Part shown: in pieces, positions 60,855 to 64,000 of the stretch | Position numbering within the stretch: the stretch's first letter is position 1 | Layout: the number at the start of each line of letters is the position of its first letter | From: JABDII01 sp963815325 | GTDB lineage: Bacteria > Gemmatimonadota > Gemmatimonadetes > Gemmatimonadales > GWC2-71-9 | Direction: 5' to 3' | Assembly: GCA_963815325.1 (NCBI GenBank) | Contig: CAWFGG010000010.1 | Span: 124,001-188,000 of the forward strand | DNA length: 64,000 nucleotides | The notes under the pieces: model-generated | Seen by the model: only the letters and a program-made list of their open reading frames with translations | What the model was told of the DNA's origin: nothing | Database searches by the model: none | Program-made: the position numbers and the translations under genes

Positions 60855-61585
60855 CGACTCTCCTGCTGCGTGAAACATCTTTCCGCCACACGTTCAAACA
60901 TAAACTGATAGAGCGCCTGACCCTTCTCAGCCGAAGCCAAGCTGGGATGGCCAATTCCGCTGTGGAGCCCGACGACTCGTCGCATCCTACCACCCCGGCT
61001 GTACTTGGCGGCGGTCTTGGCCGGCATCTCGGTATCCTGCGCAACTTCCATGCGCACCAAATGGGGAGCGATGAACAGCAGGAGCGACGTGTCGAGCTCC
61101 CCACCATGCACGGGGCCACCGGGACGCTCCAGGAGATGGCCGAACTGCATGGCGAACACATCGATGACCTGAACCTGTGCCTCGGTGACGACCACAGTGC
61201 TCAGGGCCTCCTGGTGGGGCTCGAATCCTTCGGCGGTCAGGATGAAAAACTCTCGGATGCCTGCCCCCTCCTCCCAAGATTCGATAAGTTCGTTCATGAA
61301 TCGGTGGAGGGTCTTGCGCCTGAGCGATGCCCCGCCGCCCACGGGAGGCCCGGCAGTCACATTGACCCCGAACTCAATGGTGGGAGCCCGAAGGATCTGG
61401 AACCGAGCCGAGATGTCGTCGGCCAGGCGGTCCACGATCAAGGTGTCGGTACCGAGCGGCAGGTGGGCTCCGTGCTGCTCGGTGCTGCCAACAGGGATGA
61501 TCAACGCCGGCCGGTGCGAGATCCGTGCACGCACGTCGGTCGGGTGCATTTCCTTGATTCGTAACGGACGGGATTCGTGATCCAT
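60851..61585 (-). CDS. Creatininase-family metal-dependent amidohydrolase
   Basis: The 244-residue protein carries the creatininase signature PVGSTEQHGAHLPLGTDTLI, which supplies the metal Glu, His and Asp, and the later HGGELDTSLLLFIAPHLV supplies His and Glu. The usual NxHGGN stretch is here ILTAEGFEPHQEAL, a divergence from creatininase itself, so the substrate probably differs. The start at 61585 overlaps the start of the divergent large membrane gene by nine bases. It is followed by the coupled secreted gene at 60204. Confidence 0.82.
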   Translation of the reverse strand: MDHESRPLRIKEMHPTDVRARISHRPALIIPVGSTEQHGAHLPLGTDTLIVDRLADDISARFQILRAPTIEFGVNVTAGPPVGGGASLRRKTLHRFMNELIESWEEGAGIREFFILTAEGFEPHQEALSTVVVTEAQVQVIDVFAMQFGHLLERPGGPVHGGELDTSLLLFIAPHLVRMEVAQDTEMPAKTAAKYSRGGRMRRVVGLHSGIGHPSLASAEKGQALYQFMFERVAERCFTQQESR

Positions 61586-64000
61586 CGCTCTCGATGGTGG
61601 CCTGGGCTACTCATTGCCCTGGCGTTGGTCGCCGGGGAATGGCTCCGGCAGCCGGCACCCCTTTGGGTGTGGCTCGCGCTCGGATTCGGCATCTCGGCGG
61701 TGCTGATGCTCGGTCGCGAGCGCGGCTGGCTCGGACGGCTCCTCACGCTGGTGGTCGCGATTCTGTTGGCGGCGCTGGCCGTGACGCAGTACCGGCTGAG
61801 CGCAGTCGAGCACCGCTGGCCCGAGCTGCGCGAGCAGCGCGTGACGGATGCCTCCCGGCGTTTGGCCGGGGAACTTCGCGCGGCCTTCCTCCAGACCATC
61901 CAGCTCGCTGCCATCGCCGCCGACGCAGCCGAGCTGGATCAGGGTGACGCGTTCGCGCGCTTGGCCAACGCCGTCCCAGCGCGCGGCCCCGAACTCGGTG
62001 TCGCTATCCTCGAACCCACCGGGGCTCCGTGGGCGTGGGCCGGACGCTACCGGCTCCGACCCGAGGCACACGGTGACTCGATCACCACCCGCTGGAACGG
62101 ATATTACCTGTTTCTCGAGACCCGGCGCCACTCCACGAGTGGACGGGTGGCTGTGGTCTCGACTTTGGTGTGGGCCCACAGCGCGGTTCCACAGCATGAC
62201 CGCAGCCTAGCCGAGCTATTCCGTCGGAATACCGGCGTCGGGCTGAAGGTCTTTCCTCCCGGTCGTGCCCCGCCGGGCCCCGATGTATTCGACTACGCGG
62301 AGCCGACGACCGCCGGCCCGCGCCTCCTCTTCAGCGTCGAGCCGGTTCCGCCCGAGCAGGGTGAGACGAGACGTCAGACGCTGGAAGGGGGCAGCGCCGT
62401 CGTCGCTGCGATTCTCCTGCTGCTGCTTCTCCTGGCTCTTGGTTGGGGCGAGACGCCGTTGCTGCGCTATCTCGCGATCGCGACCGCGCTGTGGGTGGCG
62501 ATCCGCTCGCCGGTCGGCGCCGCCCTGGGATTGGAATCGCTGTTCTCGCCGGCAACGTTCTTCCGCCCCGCACTCGGGCCCTTTTCCTCCTCCGCCGGCG
62601 TGCTATTGCTGAGCAGCGTTGCCGTCACCATCGCCGGGGTTGCCCTCTGGCGCCGCGCGCTGCCACGCCATCCCCTCGGCATTCTGGTCGGTGTCGCCAG
62701 CCTTCTCGCGGCACCCTATCTGGTGCGCGAGCTGGGTCGAGGCATCACGCCCCCAGCGAACGGCGTCTCGATGGGGCTCTGGATCGTCTGGGAGGTGGTG
62801 CTGCTCTCGACATCCGCGGCGCTCATCGTCCTTGCGGCGGCGATGTTCCGCGGCACGGCGAATGGAGCCGGCGGTGGCTGGCGAGTCCGGGTCGGTTTGG
62901 GCATCGGACTCGCGCTCCTCGCAACGCTGGTGGGGATCCTGATCTGGAGCCCGCGGGGGGGATGGCCGCCGTGGTACACCTTCCTCTGGACTCCCGCGCT
63001 CTTTCTGGCCGCCATGCCGGCCCCGCGTCTCGCGGCCATCACCTCGATCGCGCTCGTGGCCGGCAGTGCCAGCGCTCTCGTCACCTGGGGGGCAGTGCTG
63101 GAGGGACGGCTCGAAGTGGCCCGCCGCGACGTCACACGGTTGGGAGTGGAACCCGACCCGCTCGCGCTCCCGCTGCTCGAGAATTTCGCGGAGCAACTCG
63201 TCGCCGACCCGATGCCGGGTGGGGCGAGGCCGGCCGCGCTGTTTGCTCGCTGGCACGCGTCCTCGGCACGACGTCAGGGCTATCCGGCGCATCTGGCCAT
63301 TTGGTCCAACGAGGGGACGCTCGAGGGTGAACTCTCGCTCGACTCGCTCGACGTCTCCAATCGACTCAGACAGGAGTTGGTGCGGGCCATGCCCGCCGAT
63401 TCCATCCGCACGATTATCGAAGTGCGTCGCTCCCCGGGCATCCACTACCTGCTGCTGGCCCGCACCGATTCGCTGTCCGTGGTGTCGCTCACGCTCGGTC
63501 CGCGAACGCGTCTCATCGGCCCCAGCCGGGTCAGCCAGCTTCTTACCCCGAGAGTCGAGCAATCCGAGTTGTATCAGCTGGCGATCTCGCCGCCCACGCC
63601 AGGCGTGTCGGATGAAGCAGCGCGGCAAATGCGGTGGCGGCGTGAAGGGTGGGTCGTCCATGCCGAGCAGTCGGTGGAGCTTCCGGGCGGTCAGCGCAGG
63701 GTGCACGCGGAAGTAGACCTGCGCGGTGCCACACCCGTGCTGGTGCGTGGCGCATTGGTGGTGCTGTTGGACGTGGTCGCGCTGTGGATCATCTGGGCCT
63801 TGGCCGAACTGATCGACGGAGCACCGCTCCGCCGGCCGGCGTGGCTCACCTGGCGCGGATCGTTTCGGGTCCGGTTGGGTGCGGCCCTCGCCGGGTTCTT
63901 CATCGTTCCGGCCGTCGGGTTCTCGGCCTGGAGCTTCGCGCGGTTGGAGGATGAAGCGAGACAGAGCGCAGACCTGCTGGCGATCCGGACCCTACGTGAT
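61577..64000 (+). CDS. Large polytopic membrane protein, probably a sensor kinase, 3'-truncated
   Basis: A GTG at 61577 opens a frame with no stop to the window end (808 codons), so the C-terminus is missing. The N-terminus has two or three helices (PGLLIALALVAGEWL, LLTLVVAILLAALAV) and a soluble region of about 190 residues. A cluster of about eight helices spans residues 271-490, a second soluble region lies at about 495-715, and two helices follow (GALVVLLDVVALWIIWALAE near 721, AALAGFFIVPAVGFSAWSF near 764), then ARLEDEARQSADLLAIRTL. This dual input-domain layout before a HAMP-like site is common in histidine kinases, but the catalytic part is not visible. GC-rich, normal for the neighbours. 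Confidence 0.65.
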   Translation, partial: MIHRSRWWPGLLIALALVAGEWLRQPAPLWVWLALGFGISAVLMLGRERGWLGRLLTLVVAILLAALAVTQYRLSAVEHRWPELREQRVTDASRRLAGELRAAFLQTIQLAAIAADAAELDQGDAFARLANAVPARGPELGVAILEPTGAPWAWAGRYRLRPEAHGDSITTRWNGYYLFLETRRHSTSGRVAVVSTLVWAHSAVPQHDRSLAELFRRNTGVGLKVFPPGRAPPGPDVFDYAEPTTAGPRLLFSVEPVPPEQGETRRQTLEGGSAVVAAILLLLLLLALGWGETPLLRYLAIATALWVAIRSPVGAALGLESLFSPATFFRPALGPFSSSAGVLLLSSVAVTIAGVALWRRALPRHPLGILVGVASLLAAPYLVRELGRGITPPANGVSMGLWIVWEVVLLSTSAALIVLAAAMFRGTANGAGGGWRVRVGLGIGLALLATLVGILIWSPRGGWPPWYTFLWTPALFLAAMPAPRLAAITSIALVAGSASALVTWGAVLEGRLEVARRDVTRLGVEPDPLALPLLENFAEQLVADPMPGGARPAALFARWHASSARRQGYPAHLAIWSNEGTLEGELSLDSLDVSNRLRQELVRAMPADSIRTIIEVRRSPGIHYLLLARTDSLSVVSLTLGPRTRLIGPSRVSQLLTPRVEQSELYQLAISPPTPGVSDEAARQMRWRREGWVVHAEQSVELPGGQRRVHAEVDLRGATPVLVRGALVVLLDVVALWIIWALAELIDGAPLRRPAWLTWRGSFRVRLGAALAGFFIVPAVGFSAWSFARLEDEARQSADLLAIRTLRD

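Noticed and set aside
1..64000. tRNA or rRNA genes
   Set aside because: No cloverleaf-like sequence with a GTTCNANNC T-loop or rRNA segment was noticed in the non-coding gaps. This was an eye scan, so a covariance-model search would be the decisive test.

Overview
The window is a high-GC bacterial chromosome segment. Gene content and order point to Gemmatimonadota: a serine/threonine kinase with a TolB-like/TPR tail, an SRP RNA-dnaX-ybaB-recR-mglB-mglA series, bacillithiol deacetylase bshB1, many FtsX/MacB-type permeases and DUF11-rich envelope proteins. This assignment comes from remembered gene content, with no database search behind it. There are no transposases, integrases, CRISPR arrays, rRNA or recognisable tRNA genes.

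Layout. 1-9.6 kb: mixed small genes, including a zinc-ribbon membrane protein fragment, a methyltransferase, the kinase, an Ig-like lipoprotein, an aldo/keto reductase, a CDGSH Fe-S protein, a DinB-type protein, an ArsC-type phosphatase and a DUF4177 protein. 9.8-14.5 kb: a second aldo/keto reductase, Ada, IspG, a TlpA-like thioredoxin and a secreted protein. 14.5-21.3 kb: a carbon-metabolism run (pyk, MBL hydrolase, pgi, class II fba) preceded by a cluster of DnaA-box-like sites, then ytxH-brkB. 21.4-37.9 kb: a divergent envelope locus with a ~2,520-residue secreted repeat protein on the minus strand, and on the plus strand three secreted DUF11-type proteins followed by a 1,869-residue DUF11/SdrD_B/OmpA protein with a beta-rich tail. 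38-45.9 kb: SRP RNA, dnaX, ybaB, recR, a roadblock protein, mglA, pgsA, cinA, grpE, dnaJ. 45.9-61.6 kb, all minus strand: ppk1, a holin-like membrane protein, mnmA, cysteine desulfurase, bshB1, then a MacA-MacB-TolC-like export operon with one ATPase and four permeases, a secreted protein and a creatininase-family hydrolase. 61.6-64 kb: the 5' part of a large membrane protein, probably a sensor kinase, cut by the window end.

Working together. The 38-44 kb genes form closely spaced, often overlapping units for DNA replication and repair, cell polarity and phospholipid synthesis. The TolC-adaptor-ATPase-permease genes form a tripartite exporter whose permeases fall into two A/B pairs of equal length. 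The 21-38 kb locus looks like a co-regulated surface structure: long DUF11/repeat shafts plus one OmpA-domain protein that could anchor to peptidoglycan and the outer membrane.

Quality caveat. At least 14 frameshifts interrupt otherwise well-conserved genes. Most behave as single inserted bases. In two cases (the repeat gene and the 413-residue permeases) paralogous sequence inside the window shows that removing one base at each break restores the expected protein. I therefore treat most as probable consensus errors, and mark only the most broken short genes as pseudogenes.
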